The translations under genes and the position numbers were made by a program. A stretch of DNA of 64,000 bases from Chryseobacterium scophthalmum (GTDB lineage Bacteria; Bacteroidota; Bacteroidia; Flavobacteriales; Weeksellaceae): contig NZ_FSRQ01000002.1 of the NCBI RefSeq assembly GCF_900143185.1, positions 983,217 through 1,047,216 on the forward strand, given 5' to 3'. Below the pieces are notes generated by a model, which saw nothing but the letters and a program-made list of their open reading frames with translations, ran no database searches and was not told the origin of the DNA. This document shows positions 26,906-34,744 of this stretch, piece after piece (positions within the stretch are counted from its first letter, which is position 1; each line of letters begins with the position of its first letter).

Positions 26906-28513
26906 TTATTTTTTAATCAATTTTGCATTAGCAGTTTTCTCAGTATCTGTTTTTATGACGATCAAATACGCTCCCTGAATCAGGTTTTGTGTATTAATCT
27001 TCGTTATTTTATTTTTGGTTTTCAAACTTTGCAATTGTCTTCCTCCCATGTCATACAACGTAATATCTGCTTCTTTGAAATCAAATCCTATTTCCACATA
27101 AGCATAATCTGAAACAGGATTCGGATAAATCTTAATATTCTGTTTTTCTATTAACTGGTCAATTTGCGAATCTGCAAGCTTTACAATCTTCCAGTTCTCT
27201 TTTCCGAGTTCTTCAGCACTTGTTCCAGCGAGCACAATAGAACCGTCTTTATTCATTTTTAGATCAGAAAGCCTTTCCTCTTTCTTTCTAGATTCTCCCT
27301 TTACATGTTTTCTCCACTGTTCGTTTCCGTCATTATCGATATACATCATCCAAAATGTTTCATCTTCCGCTTCAATCCTTCCTTCTGCCTGAGTGTAACC
27401 ACCTAGTAAAACGCCTTTTGAATTTTTACCATCTCTTGTGCTAATCACATTCATCCCCATTAGGATATCACGGTTCTTAAAATTATAAGACTTTTGCCAC
27501 TGTTCTTCTCCTTTTGTGTTTAAAGAAATCAGCCAGATATCTGTTCCTTCTTCAATTCCAACGGTTTTATTTCCTGATTTATCAGATCTCGATTCTCCAC
27601 CAATAATATATCCCGAAGAAGTAAAAACCATTGTTCTCAAATGATCATCTCCTTTACCTCCGAAATTCTTTTCCCATTCTACTTTATTGTCTTTGCTGAG
27701 TTTGATTATCCAATAATCGCCTTCCCCAAAATTGGGACTGGATTTGGAGTGTCGTGATGCGGGATTCGAGATTTCGTTACCGGAACCCGAACCATACGAC
27801 TCCGAACTCGAAACCCGAAACTCGGAACTCCTCGAATAAACACCCAACAACCCTCCTCCATCAGGCGTAGGAATCATCTTTTCTACTTCATCCAAACCTC
27901 TTCCGCCTAAAACTAATTCTGAAAGAACTTTTCCGTTTTTATCAAGTCTTGTAACCGTTACATCTTTTGAGCCGAATCCGTTGGTTGCGTTCTGAATATT
28001 TCCTGCGATCATAAAACCAAAATCAGCGGTCTGAATTACAGATCTTGCTTCTTCGTCCTGCGATGTTCCTAGAGTTTTTTGCCACAATTCATCTCCGAAT
28101 TCGTTGATTCTGATCAACCAGATGTCCGATCCTCCTTTAGAAGAATCTTTTTTGTCTAAGCCTTTTCCTGAATGTGACGTTCCCGCTAAAAGAAAACCTC
28201 CTTCTTGGGTTGCAACGGTTGCCGATAAAAAGTCATGATTCTGTCCTGAGAAATACTTTTCCCACACTTCTTCTCCTTGTTGATTAAGCTTGACAAGATG
28301 AAAATCGTAGCCGTTGTTTTGTTTGTTTTCGGAAGTGATCTTTTTGGATTGAATCGAACTTCCTGTAATAAGATATTGTTGATCAACTGTTGTGGTGACT
28401 TGTGAAAGGAAATCCTGAGTAGAGGATTTAATATCTTTTTGCCATACCACATCCTGAGAATACAATACGGCGGTTGTGCATATTAAAAATACGCTTATGT
28501 AGAGTTTTTTCAT
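26906..28513 (-). CDS. T9SS-sorted beta-propeller protein heading the RHS operon
   Basis: This 535-residue protein has a signal peptide (cleavage near VLYSQ). About seven blade-like repeats follow, of the form GGSDIWLIRINEFGDELWQKTLGTSQDEEARSV...FMIAGN. The C-terminus is a T9SS type A sorting domain (IKIYPNPVSDYAYVEIGF ... YLIVIKTD), so it is exported across the outer membrane. Between residues of about 227 and 262 a Ser-rich insert (SSEFRVSSSESYGSGSGNEI) breaks a blade; it is encoded by degenerate CGAAACTCGAA-type repeats. As first gene of the RHS operon it may anchor or display the RHS proteins. Confidence 0.85.
   Translation of the reverse strand: MKKLYISVFLICTTAVLYSQDVVWQKDIKSSTQDFLSQVTTTVDQQYLITGSSIQSKKITSENKQNNGYDFHLVKLNQQGEEVWEKYFSGQNHDFLSATVATQEGGFLLAGTSHSGKGLDKKDSSKGGSDIWLIRINEFGDELWQKTLGTSQDEEARSVIQTADFGFMIAGNIQNATNGFGSKDVTVTRLDKNGKVLSELVLGGRGLDEVEKMIPTPDGGGLLGVYSRSSEFRVSSSESYGSGSGNEISNPASRHSKSSPNFGEGDYWIIKLSKDNKVEWEKNFGGKGDDHLRTMVFTSSGYIIGGESRSDKSGNKTVGIEEGTDIWLISLNTKGEEQWQKSYNFKNRDILMGMNVISTRDGKNSKGVLLGGYTQAEGRIEAEDETFWMMYIDNDGNEQWRKHVKGESRKKEERLSDLKMNKDGSIVLAGTSAEELGKENWKIVKLADSQIDQLIEKQNIKIYPNPVSDYAYVEIGFDFKEADITLYDMGGRQLQSLKTKNKITKINTQNLIQGAYLIVIKTDTEKTANAKLIKK
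27728..27836. repeat. Degenerate CGAAACTCGAA-type repeat inside a coding region
   Basis: Bases 27786-27836 contain run-on copies of the unit (G)AACTCGAAACCCGAAACTCG with substitutions, and 27728-27785 contain related GGGATTCGAGATTTCG units. They are richer in GC than the flanks. They keep the frame of the T9SS propeller gene and add roughly 36 residues. The surrounding blades show no counterpart. Confidence 0.6.
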
Positions 28514-28614
28514 GATTGAAGTTATTTTTAAAGATTTGCGAATTTAACTTTTTTTTAACGAGATAAATCACCTGTTTGATGAGAATTAATATGATAATGT
28601 TCATATTGGTTTCG

Positions 28615-28622
28615 CAAATATA
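28615..28622 (-). promoter_or_regulatory. Bacteroidota -7 promoter element of the RHS operon (TATATTTG)
   Basis: On the minus strand this is TATATTTG, with a TTG 14 bases upstream. It lies about 100 bases before the first gene (28513), leaving a long leader. Confidence 0.45.
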
Positions 28623-28947
28623 ATTACATATCACGACAAAAGGTGACGTTTAATAATCGATATATTACTCACTCAATTCATAATTGAATAATATCCATGA
28701 TGTAAGTTAGATGATTGGGTTAAGTATTTAAAAATGTTTGATTGATTTTGGTCTTGAAAATACAAACAATGGTAACAGATAAAAATGGTATTTTAATCTA
28801 TGGATTGAGTGGAAGAGTAGGAGACATATTAATATTCTTGTAGAATAAGGAACCGTATTTTTCAGGAACTCGATTTCAATCTAAAATTTTAAAAAGATTT
28901 ATCATATGAAAGCAATGATCTGAAAACATTCAGTGTGAAATATTTAC

Positions 28948-28979
28948 AAAAAAAACCTTCCATTTAGAGTGAAAGGTTT
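28948..28979 (-). terminator. Intrinsic terminator after map
   Basis: On the minus strand AAACCTT and AAGGTTT pair (with an inner CA/TG after one mismatch), followed by TTTTTTTT. Confidence 0.8.
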
Positions 28980-29001
28980 AATATTATTTGAAATCATTTT
29001 T

Positions 29002-29766
29002 TTAATTTAAAATCTCATTCATCTGTGTCAAAATAATAGGTTTTCCGTCGGTAATCAAAATGGTATGCTCATGCTGTGCCATATACCCACCTTTGTTTCC
29101 TACCATCGTCCAACCATCATTAAGCTCTACAGCAATTGTTGAATCGGTCGAAATAAATGTTTCAATCGCCACAACAGAATTTTTCTTAAATCTTCTGGAA
29201 TCGTAACGGTTTTTGTAATTCATTAATTCATCTGGTTCTTCGTGGAGACTTCTTCCTACCCCGTGACCGCCAAGATTTCTAATGACTTTAAATCCTCTTT
29301 TTTTTGCCTCAGTTTCCATTAAAAAACCAATATCTGCGATTTTTACACCACCCTTTATATTATTAATTGTTTTTTCTAAGATTTCCTTGGATGCATCGAC
29401 TAATTTCTGATGCTGATTGATATCTTTTCCAATCACAAAAGAACTTCCATTATCTGCCCAATATCCATTGAGCTCTGCAGAAACATCAATATTAATTAGA
29501 TCTCCTTCTTTCAAAACTCTTTCAGAGCTAGGAATTCCATGACAAAACTCGTTGTCAACACTTATACACGTCCAACCCGGAAATCCATACGTAAGATAAG
29601 GAGCAGACTTCGCGCCAAAATCCGAAAGAATTTTAGCTCCATACTCATCAAGATCTTTTGTTGTCATTCCCACTTGTGCATAATTCATCATTTCTTTCAA
29701 AGTAAAAGCCACAGCTTCACTTACTTTCTGCATTCCGAGTAATTCCTGTTCGTTTGTTATAGACAT
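29002..29766 (-). CDS. map: Type I methionine aminopeptidase
   Basis: This 254-residue enzyme removes the initiator methionine from new proteins in the cytoplasm. The pita-bread fold motifs are present: CISVDNEFCHGIPS, LINIDVSAELNGYWADNGSSF (metal Asp residues), RNLGGHGVGRSLHEEP (metal His), VVAIETFIS (metal Glu) and AQHEHTILIT (last Glu). The length fits the type I class. It has its own terminator. It works after peptide deformylase, whose gene is at 6.2 kb. Confidence 0.96.
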   Translation of the reverse strand: MSITNEQELLGMQKVSEAVAFTLKEMMNYAQVGMTTKDLDEYGAKILSDFGAKSAPYLTYGFPGWTCISVDNEFCHGIPSSERVLKEGDLINIDVSAELNGYWADNGSSFVIGKDINQHQKLVDASKEILEKTINNIKGGVKIADIGFLMETEAKKRGFKVIRNLGGHGVGRSLHEEPDELMNYKNRYDSRRFKKNSVVAIETFISTDSTIAVELNDGWTMVGNKGGYMAQHEHTILITDGKPIILTQMNEILN

Positions 29767-29819
29767 AATTATGATTTTGAAACAATAAAGTTAGGGAATA
29801 AAAAATATTGATTAGAAAT

Positions 29820-29849
29820 AAAAAAACACTTACTGTAATAGTAAGTGTT
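29820..29849 (-). terminator. Terminator of the tRNA gene
   Basis: A perfect 10-bp stem (AACACTTACT with AGTAAGTGTT) is followed on the minus strand by seven T residues, 4 bases after the tRNA 3' end. Confidence 0.85.
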
Positions 29850-29852
29850 CTG

Positions 29853-29926
29853 TGGTCCCACCTGGGCTCGAACCAGGGACCACCTGATTATGAGTCAGGT
29901 GCTCTAACCAACTGAGCTATAGGACC
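29853..29926 (-). tRNA. tRNA with CAT anticodon (Met or Ile2)
   Basis: This is a 74-base cloverleaf: acceptor GGTCCTA with TGGGACC, D-arm GCTCAGTTGGTTAGAGC, anticodon arm CCTGA-CTCATAA-TCAGG, and T-arm CCTGG-TTCGAGC-CCAGG. The discriminator is A and CCA is not encoded. The anticodon is CAT. The acceptor pairs C4-G69 and C5-G68 are ones that the lysidine synthetase TilS favours in E. coli tRNA-Ile2, so this may be tRNA-Ile(k2CAU) rather than elongator tRNA-Met. It is not initiator tRNA, because G1-C72 is paired. Confidence 0.95.
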
Positions 29927-29988
29927 TCAAAATTTGGTTAAATTTTGTGTTTGCAAAAATAGTAAAATTTCTTTCACTACAAAATTTT

Positions 29989-30387
29989 TTATGGCTTTTC
30001 TTGACAAAGTTCTACCAAGACACCATTCGTAGATTTCGGGTGTAAGAAGACAACTAATTTGTTATCAGCACCTTCTTTAGGTTCTTCAGAGATAAACTGA
30101 AATCCTTCTTTTTTTAATCTTTCTACTTCATTCAGGATATTTTCTACACCAAATGCCAAATGATGAATACCTTCTCCTTTCTTATCGATGAATTTTGAAA
30201 TTGGACTTTCAGGATTACTGGCTTCCAAAAGCTCAATTTTGCTTTCTCCTGTTTCATAAAATGAAGTCACTACGCCTTCTCTTTCTACCGTTTCTTTTTT
30301 GTAGGATTCTTTTCCTAAAAGTTTTGTAAAAAGCTCATCAGAGACTCCTAAAGATTTTACCGCAATACCGATATGTTCTAATTTCAT
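29989..30387 (-). CDS. mce: Methylmalonyl-CoA epimerase
   Basis: This 132-residue protein has the vicinal-oxygen-chelate fold and typical length. MKLEHIGIAVKSL gives the first metal His (residue 5), GEGIHHLAFGV the second His, and LVELCQEK the C-terminal Glu. ESKIELLEASNPESPISKFI is the family centre motif. It interconverts (S)- and (R)-methylmalonyl-CoA between propionyl-CoA carboxylation and the mutase. It is cytoplasmic and transcribed divergently from rbfA. Confidence 0.93.
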   Translation of the reverse strand: MKLEHIGIAVKSLGVSDELFTKLLGKESYKKETVEREGVVTSFYETGESKIELLEASNPESPISKFIDKKGEGIHHLAFGVENILNEVERLKKEGFQFISEEPKEGADNKLVVFLHPKSTNGVLVELCQEKP

Positions 30388-30451
30388 AAATCTAAAATAT
30401 TTTTTTTTGAATGCTAATCAATTTTCAAATTAGCAATTCAAACAAAAGTAC

Positions 30452-30459
30452 TAAATTTG
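30452..30459 (+). promoter_or_regulatory. Bacteroidota -7 promoter element (TAAATTTG)
   Basis: TAAATTTG lies 8 bases before the rbfA ATG, giving a near-leaderless transcript. Confidence 0.55.
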
Positions 30460-30467
30460 CATAAATT

Positions 30468-30827
30468 ATGGAAAGCAACAGACAAAGAAAAGTAGCACAG
30501 ATTATACAGGAAGATTTCGCAGAACTTTTCCGCAAACAGGCATCAGAAAGTAAACAGAATTTTCTGGTTTCGGTTTCCGATGTTAAAGTAACTCCCGATT
30601 TGGGAATTGCAAAAATCTATTTAAGTATTTTCCCTCAGGAATTTCGTGCTTCAATTATGAAAGAAATTGAAGAAAACAAGGCGCAATACAGAAACTTCAT
30701 CGGTCAGAAAATGGCAAAGCAAGTTCGTATTATTCCACAATTGAGCTTTTATCTAGATACTACGCTTGATGATGTAGAGAAAATCGAAAGAGAACTGAGA
30801 GGCGAAGGCGACAATCCTGTTTTATAG
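30468..30827 (+). CDS. rbfA: 30S ribosome-binding factor RbfA
   Basis: This 119-residue protein has the RbfA length and KH-like fold. It starts with RQRKVAQIIQEDFAELFRK and continues with VSVSDVKVTPDLGIAKIYLSIFP and LSFYLDTTLDDVEKIERELR, which match the family. RbfA binds the 30S subunit and helps mature the 5' end of 16S rRNA, the same process that RuvX/YqgF serves. It is cytoplasmic. The permease gene follows after 5 bases. Confidence 0.95.
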   Translation: MESNRQRKVAQIIQEDFAELFRKQASESKQNFLVSVSDVKVTPDLGIAKIYLSIFPQEFRASIMKEIEENKAQYRNFIGQKMAKQVRIIPQLSFYLDTTLDDVEKIERELRGEGDNPVL

Positions 30828-30832
30828 AAACA

Positions 30833-32038
30833 TTGAAAAACATTGCATTTTACATTGCATCGCGCTACCTTTTATCTAAAAAAGGAAGCACTGCTGTAAC
30901 ATTTATTACCTGGCTTGCTGCCGTGGCGATGAGTGTTGCTGTGGCTGCAATGTTTGTCATTATTTCTGTTTTTTCCGGTCTTGAAGATTTCAACAAAGCT
31001 TTGATTTCTAATCTTCATGCTGATTTAACGATAAAAAGCACATCCGGAAAAACGCTGAAAAATTTTGAGAAAATAAATACTGTTTTAAAAAACAATAAAG
31101 AAATCTCAAACTTCTCAAGAATAATAGAAGAAAAAACCTACATTAATTACAACGGAAAAGGCGATGTTGCCTATCTTCGTGGGGTTGATTCAGCTTATAT
31201 TAAAGTAAACCCGGTTGATAAAACCATATTTTTTGGTAGTTATCCTACATTCGAATACACCAATGAAGTGATTATGGAGCATTCGCTTCAGAACAGATTG
31301 GGAATTCCTGTAGATTCAAATACAGATTTTTCAACGCTTTTCATGCCTAAACCCGGAACAGGAATCATCAATAAGGAAGAAGATATTTACAATAAAAAAG
31401 AAATTATTGTTTGTGGTGTTTTTCCAGGGAATGAACAGCTCAACAATTACATTATTGCTCCGGTAGAATTGGCAGAAGAATTATTAAATCTTCCAAAAAA
31501 TTCAGCTTATCAAATTGTTATTAAGCTTAAAAATCCAGAAAACATAGATTCTGTAAAACAAAATCTTCTTAAAACTCTAGGAAAAGACATCGAAATTAAA
31601 ACAAAAGAGGAAGAAAATGCAGCGTTCTGGAAAATGATTAATACCGAAAAGCTTTTTATTTATTTAATTTTCGCTTTGGTTATTTTCATCACGACTTTTA
31701 ATTTGGCGGGTGCTATCATTATTTTACAGCTCGACAAAAAACAACAGGCAAAATCTCTGATTTCTTTAGGTTTTCCTTTATCACATCTTAGAATGACCTA
31801 TTTCTATACCGGAATTCTTATTGTTATCTTGGGAGTAATTTCAGGTCTTATTTTAGGAACAGCTTTATGCTATTTCCAAATTTATACTGAATTATTTAAG
31901 GCTGTTGAAGATTTACCTTTTCCTGTAAAAATTGTTGGTGAAAATTATTTAATCGTTGCAGCCATCGCTTCTGTCTTTGGTATTATAATTTCTTGGTTCT
32001 TTTCTAAAATCAGTAAAGACTATATTACTAAAAATTAA
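30833..32038 (+). CDS. FtsX/LolE-like ABC transporter permease
   Basis: This 401-residue permease starts at TTG 30833; no ATG fits the conserved N-terminus FYIASRYLLSKKGSTAVTFITW. One membrane helix (about 25-48) is followed by a MacB-type periplasmic domain and three C-terminal helices (about 270-390) with FtsX-domain features (IILQLDKKQQAKSLISLGF). It resembles LolC/E of lipoprotein release, whose ATP-binding partner LolD must lie elsewhere. It sits 5 bases after rbfA, so the two are co-transcribed. Confidence 0.88.
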   Translation: MKNIAFYIASRYLLSKKGSTAVTFITWLAAVAMSVAVAAMFVIISVFSGLEDFNKALISNLHADLTIKSTSGKTLKNFEKINTVLKNNKEISNFSRIIEEKTYINYNGKGDVAYLRGVDSAYIKVNPVDKTIFFGSYPTFEYTNEVIMEHSLQNRLGIPVDSNTDFSTLFMPKPGTGIINKEEDIYNKKEIIVCGVFPGNEQLNNYIIAPVELAEELLNLPKNSAYQIVIKLKNPENIDSVKQNLLKTLGKDIEIKTKEEENAAFWKMINTEKLFIYLIFALVIFITTFNLAGAIIILQLDKKQQAKSLISLGFPLSHLRMTYFYTGILIVILGVISGLILGTALCYFQIYTELFKAVEDLPFPVKIVGENYLIVAAIASVFGIIISWFFSKISKDYITKN

Positions 32039-32061
32039 TATTTTATAATTTTATTTATTTG

Positions 32062-32069
32062 TAAATTTG
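32062..32069 (+). promoter_or_regulatory. Bacteroidota -7 promoter element (TAAATTTG)
   Basis: TAAATTTG lies 18 bases before ATG 32088. An in-frame TTG at 32067 overlaps this box and so is unlikely to be the start. Confidence 0.55.
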
Positions 32070-32087
32070 CCTCCCAATTTAGAAAAA

Positions 32088-33869
32088 ATGAGACGAATTT
32101 TACATTCATTTTTGCTAACTCTGATCACTATCAGTGCTTTAGCTCAAGTTCCTGCGGGATATTACAACAATGCAACTGGTACAGGTGCAGCTTTAAAAAC
32201 TCAGCTTAAAGCAATTATTACAAATGGACATCAAGATCACGGTTATGGTGGACTTTGGACTGGTTACCAGACAACAGATAGGGATTACTACTATGAAAAT
32301 GACGGTACTATTTTAGATATTTATTCTGAAAGACCAACTGCTGCAGATCCTTATAATTTCACATACAGTACCAACCAATGTGGAAGTTACGGTAATGAGG
32401 GGGATTGTTACAATAGAGAGCACATTGTTCCTCAAAGTTTGTTTAATGAGGCCTCTCCAATGAAAAATGATATTCATTTTATTAGAGCAACTGATGGTAA
32501 AGTAAACGGAATGCGTTCAAATTATCCTTTTGGAAAAGTAGGAACAGCAAGCTTCACTTCATTGAATGGTTCAAAATTAGGAAATTCAGTTTCAGCAGGA
32601 TATGGCGGAACGGTTTTCGAACCTATTGATGAGTTTAAAGGTGATGTTGCAAGAATGATTTTTTACTTTGTCACAAGATATGAAACTCAGCTTTCAGGAT
32701 TTAGCTCAGGAGATATGTTGGGCGGAAGCGCATATCCAGGTTTACAAACTTGGGAACTTAACCAGCTTTTAGCTTGGCACAATTTAGATCCAGTTTCTCC
32801 AGCAGAAATCGGAAGAAACAATGCTTCATATACTTATCAGGGAAACAGAAACCCTTATATTGACAATCCTAATTATGTAAATTTAGTTTGGGGAACACCA
32901 ACTACAGATACACAAGCTCCAACAGCTCCAACTAATTTAGTCGCAAATAACCCAACTGCAAGTACGGTTGCATTAAGCTGGACTGCATCTACAGACAATG
33001 TAGGAGTTACAGGATACGATGTTTATGCTAATAATGTTTTAAAAGCTACCGTTACAGGAACTTCAACAACTGTTCAGGCTTTAGCTTCTTCAACAACCTA
33101 CAATTTCCATGTTATTGCTAAAGATGCAGCCGGAAATTCATCTCCTCAAAGCAATACTGCTACAGAAACTACGCTTGCAGGAACTGGTGGAGGAACTGGA
33201 ACTTGCGGAACCGAAGATTTTACAAACATTCCTGCATCTTCTTCGAGCTATTCTACAAGAAGTTGGACAAACAATAGTATTACATGGACTGCAACTGATG
33301 CAAGAACCGATCAAACCATTGTTACTGGTAACAAAGCAATTACTATTCAAAATGGTGATTTAACAAGCAGTACAGTTTCTGGTGGTATTCAAAACTTAAC
33401 AGTAACAACTCAGCGTAAATTCAACGGTGGTTCATCTAATTTAAATTTACAGATTAATGGTGTAACAGTAGGAACAATTCCTTACGGTGATGCAGTTACT
33501 ACAACTACAATCAGCAATATCAATGTTTCAGGAGATATAGTTATTAAATTAGTTAATCCTGTTTCTTCAAACCGAGTAGCAATTGATGATCTTTCTTGGA
33601 CTTGTGCAGCTTCTTTATCAACTGTTGAAAATTCAAAAGAAAAAGCATTCAGTATTTATCCAAACCCGGTTAAAAATCACGAATTATTCGTAAAAGGTGA
33701 AAACCTGAACAAAGTTTTGAAAGCTGAAATCTATGATCTTTCAGGAAAACTGATTAAGAATATTGCAAATCCTTTCAAAAACTCAAACAAAATTAATCTT
33801 CACGGATTAGCAAAAGGAGTGTACATCCTGAAAACAGACAACAACACTACAAAATTCATTGTAGACTAA
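32088..33869 (+). CDS. T9SS-exported endonuclease I with a fibronectin type III domain
   Basis: This 593-residue protein has a signal peptide (cleavage at SALAQ, residue 20). Residues 30-270 are an endonuclease I (EndA/NucM) domain with the beta-beta-alpha metal site CYNREHIVPQSLF (His112) and DIHFIRATDGKVNGMRS. One fibronectin type III domain follows (about 288-368, TAPTNLVANNPTASTVALSW ... NFHVIAKDAAGNSS), then a beta-rich region. The C-terminus is a T9SS type A sorting domain (FSIYPNPVKNHELFV ... GVYILKTD). It degrades nucleic acids outside the cell, for nutrients or biofilm turnover. It has its own promoter and terminator. Confidence 0.93.
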   Translation: MRRILHSFLLTLITISALAQVPAGYYNNATGTGAALKTQLKAIITNGHQDHGYGGLWTGYQTTDRDYYYENDGTILDIYSERPTAADPYNFTYSTNQCGSYGNEGDCYNREHIVPQSLFNEASPMKNDIHFIRATDGKVNGMRSNYPFGKVGTASFTSLNGSKLGNSVSAGYGGTVFEPIDEFKGDVARMIFYFVTRYETQLSGFSSGDMLGGSAYPGLQTWELNQLLAWHNLDPVSPAEIGRNNASYTYQGNRNPYIDNPNYVNLVWGTPTTDTQAPTAPTNLVANNPTASTVALSWTASTDNVGVTGYDVYANNVLKATVTGTSTTVQALASSTTYNFHVIAKDAAGNSSPQSNTATETTLAGTGGGTGTCGTEDFTNIPASSSSYSTRSWTNNSITWTATDARTDQTIVTGNKAITIQNGDLTSSTVSGGIQNLTVTTQRKFNGGSSNLNLQINGVTVGTIPYGDAVTTTTISNINVSGDIVIKLVNPVSSNRVAIDDLSWTCAASLSTVENSKEKAFSIYPNPVKNHELFVKGENLNKVLKAEIYDLSGKLIKNIANPFKNSNKINLHGLAKGVYILKTDNNTTKFIVD

Positions 33870-33891
33870 GACAACAAATATTTTCAATACG

Positions 33892-33919
33892 AAAGACCGG
33901 TTTTTATCGGTCTTTTTTT
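33892..33919 (+). terminator. Intrinsic terminator after the endonuclease gene
   Basis: AAAGACCG and CGGTCTTT form an 8-bp stem and are followed by a run of T. It also overlaps the promoter region of aroE. Confidence 0.85.
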
Positions 33920-33927
33920 TATTTTTG
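33920..33927 (+). promoter_or_regulatory. Bacteroidota -7 promoter element (TATTTTTG)
   Basis: TATTTTTG fits TAnnTTTG and lies 4 bases before the aroE ATG. It overlaps the T-run of the upstream terminator. Confidence 0.4.
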
Positions 33928-33931
33928 ATGT

Positions 33932-34669
33932 ATGGATTCCAGCAACAAATTAGGACTGATCGGAAAAAACATCTCCTACTCTTTTTCAAAACAATATTTT
34001 GAAGATAAATTTAAAAAGAAAAAACTCAGCGATTTTTCATACGAAATTTTCGATTTACAGGAAATCAACGAAGTTGAAGAACTGCTTTTGAAACCCAATC
34101 TTTTAGGATTTAATGTAACGATTCCCTACAAAGAGAAAGTTATAGATTATCTGGATGAATTGAGTGATGAAGCCAAAAAAATAGGCGCTGTAAACTGTGT
34201 TTTAATTGAAAACGGAAAGAAAACCGGCTACAATACAGACGCTTTTGGTTTTGAAAAAACATTGGTTGCCCACAAAAAAACACATCACGAATCGGCTTTG
34301 GTTTTAGGAAATGGTGGTGCTGCAAAAGCAGTGCAATACATTTTAGACAAACATCAGATTCCGTATCAGACAATTTCCAGAAAATCAGAAATTAATTTTG
34401 AAAATTTAGACTCAGAGACAGTTTCAGAAAACAAGCTCATTATTCAGTGTACTCCGGTCGGAACCTTTCCGAATATCGAAGATTGTCTGAATTTCCCTTT
34501 TGAAGCTCTTACAAATCAACATTTGGTGATTGATCTGATTTACAATCCGGAATACAGCAAATTTATTATAAACTCATCTCAAAACGGAGCAAAAACCGTC
34601 AACGGATATTATATGCTGGAACAACAGGCAGAAAAAGCTTGGGAAATTTGGTCGTTTAAAAAAAAATAA
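33932..34669 (+). CDS. aroE: Shikimate dehydrogenase
   Basis: This 245-residue shikimate dehydrogenase performs the NADPH-dependent reduction of 3-dehydroshikimate in aromatic amino acid synthesis. The family motifs are present: LIGKNISYSFSKQYF (substrate Ser pair), FNVTIPYKEKV with the catalytic Lys, GAVNCVL, NTDAFGF (Asp), LVLGNGGAAKAV (nucleotide loop) and GYYMLEQQAEKAWEIW at the end. It is slightly shorter than the E. coli enzyme, as usual in this phylum. It is cytoplasmic. Confidence 0.95.
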   Translation: MDSSNKLGLIGKNISYSFSKQYFEDKFKKKKLSDFSYEIFDLQEINEVEELLLKPNLLGFNVTIPYKEKVIDYLDELSDEAKKIGAVNCVLIENGKKTGYNTDAFGFEKTLVAHKKTHHESALVLGNGGAAKAVQYILDKHQIPYQTISRKSEINFENLDSETVSENKLIIQCTPVGTFPNIEDCLNFPFEALTNQHLVIDLIYNPEYSKFIINSSQNGAKTVNGYYMLEQQAEKAWEIWSFKKK

Positions 34670-34744
34670 CATAAATTAGTAACTTAATTGGCTTATATTA
34701 GCTCGCTTTAAGAAATTAATGCCATTATTCATAAAAGATTTGCT

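Larger units (their letters stand above)
28514..29001. other. Intergenic region between map and the RHS operon
   Basis: This holds the promoter of the RHS operon (28615-28622) and the terminator of map (28948-28979). Between them I see no gene or repeat. Confidence 0.6.

Noticed and set aside
28655-28945. Possible small gene upstream of the RHS operon
   Set aside because: All frames are short and broken, with no conserved motif or good start.
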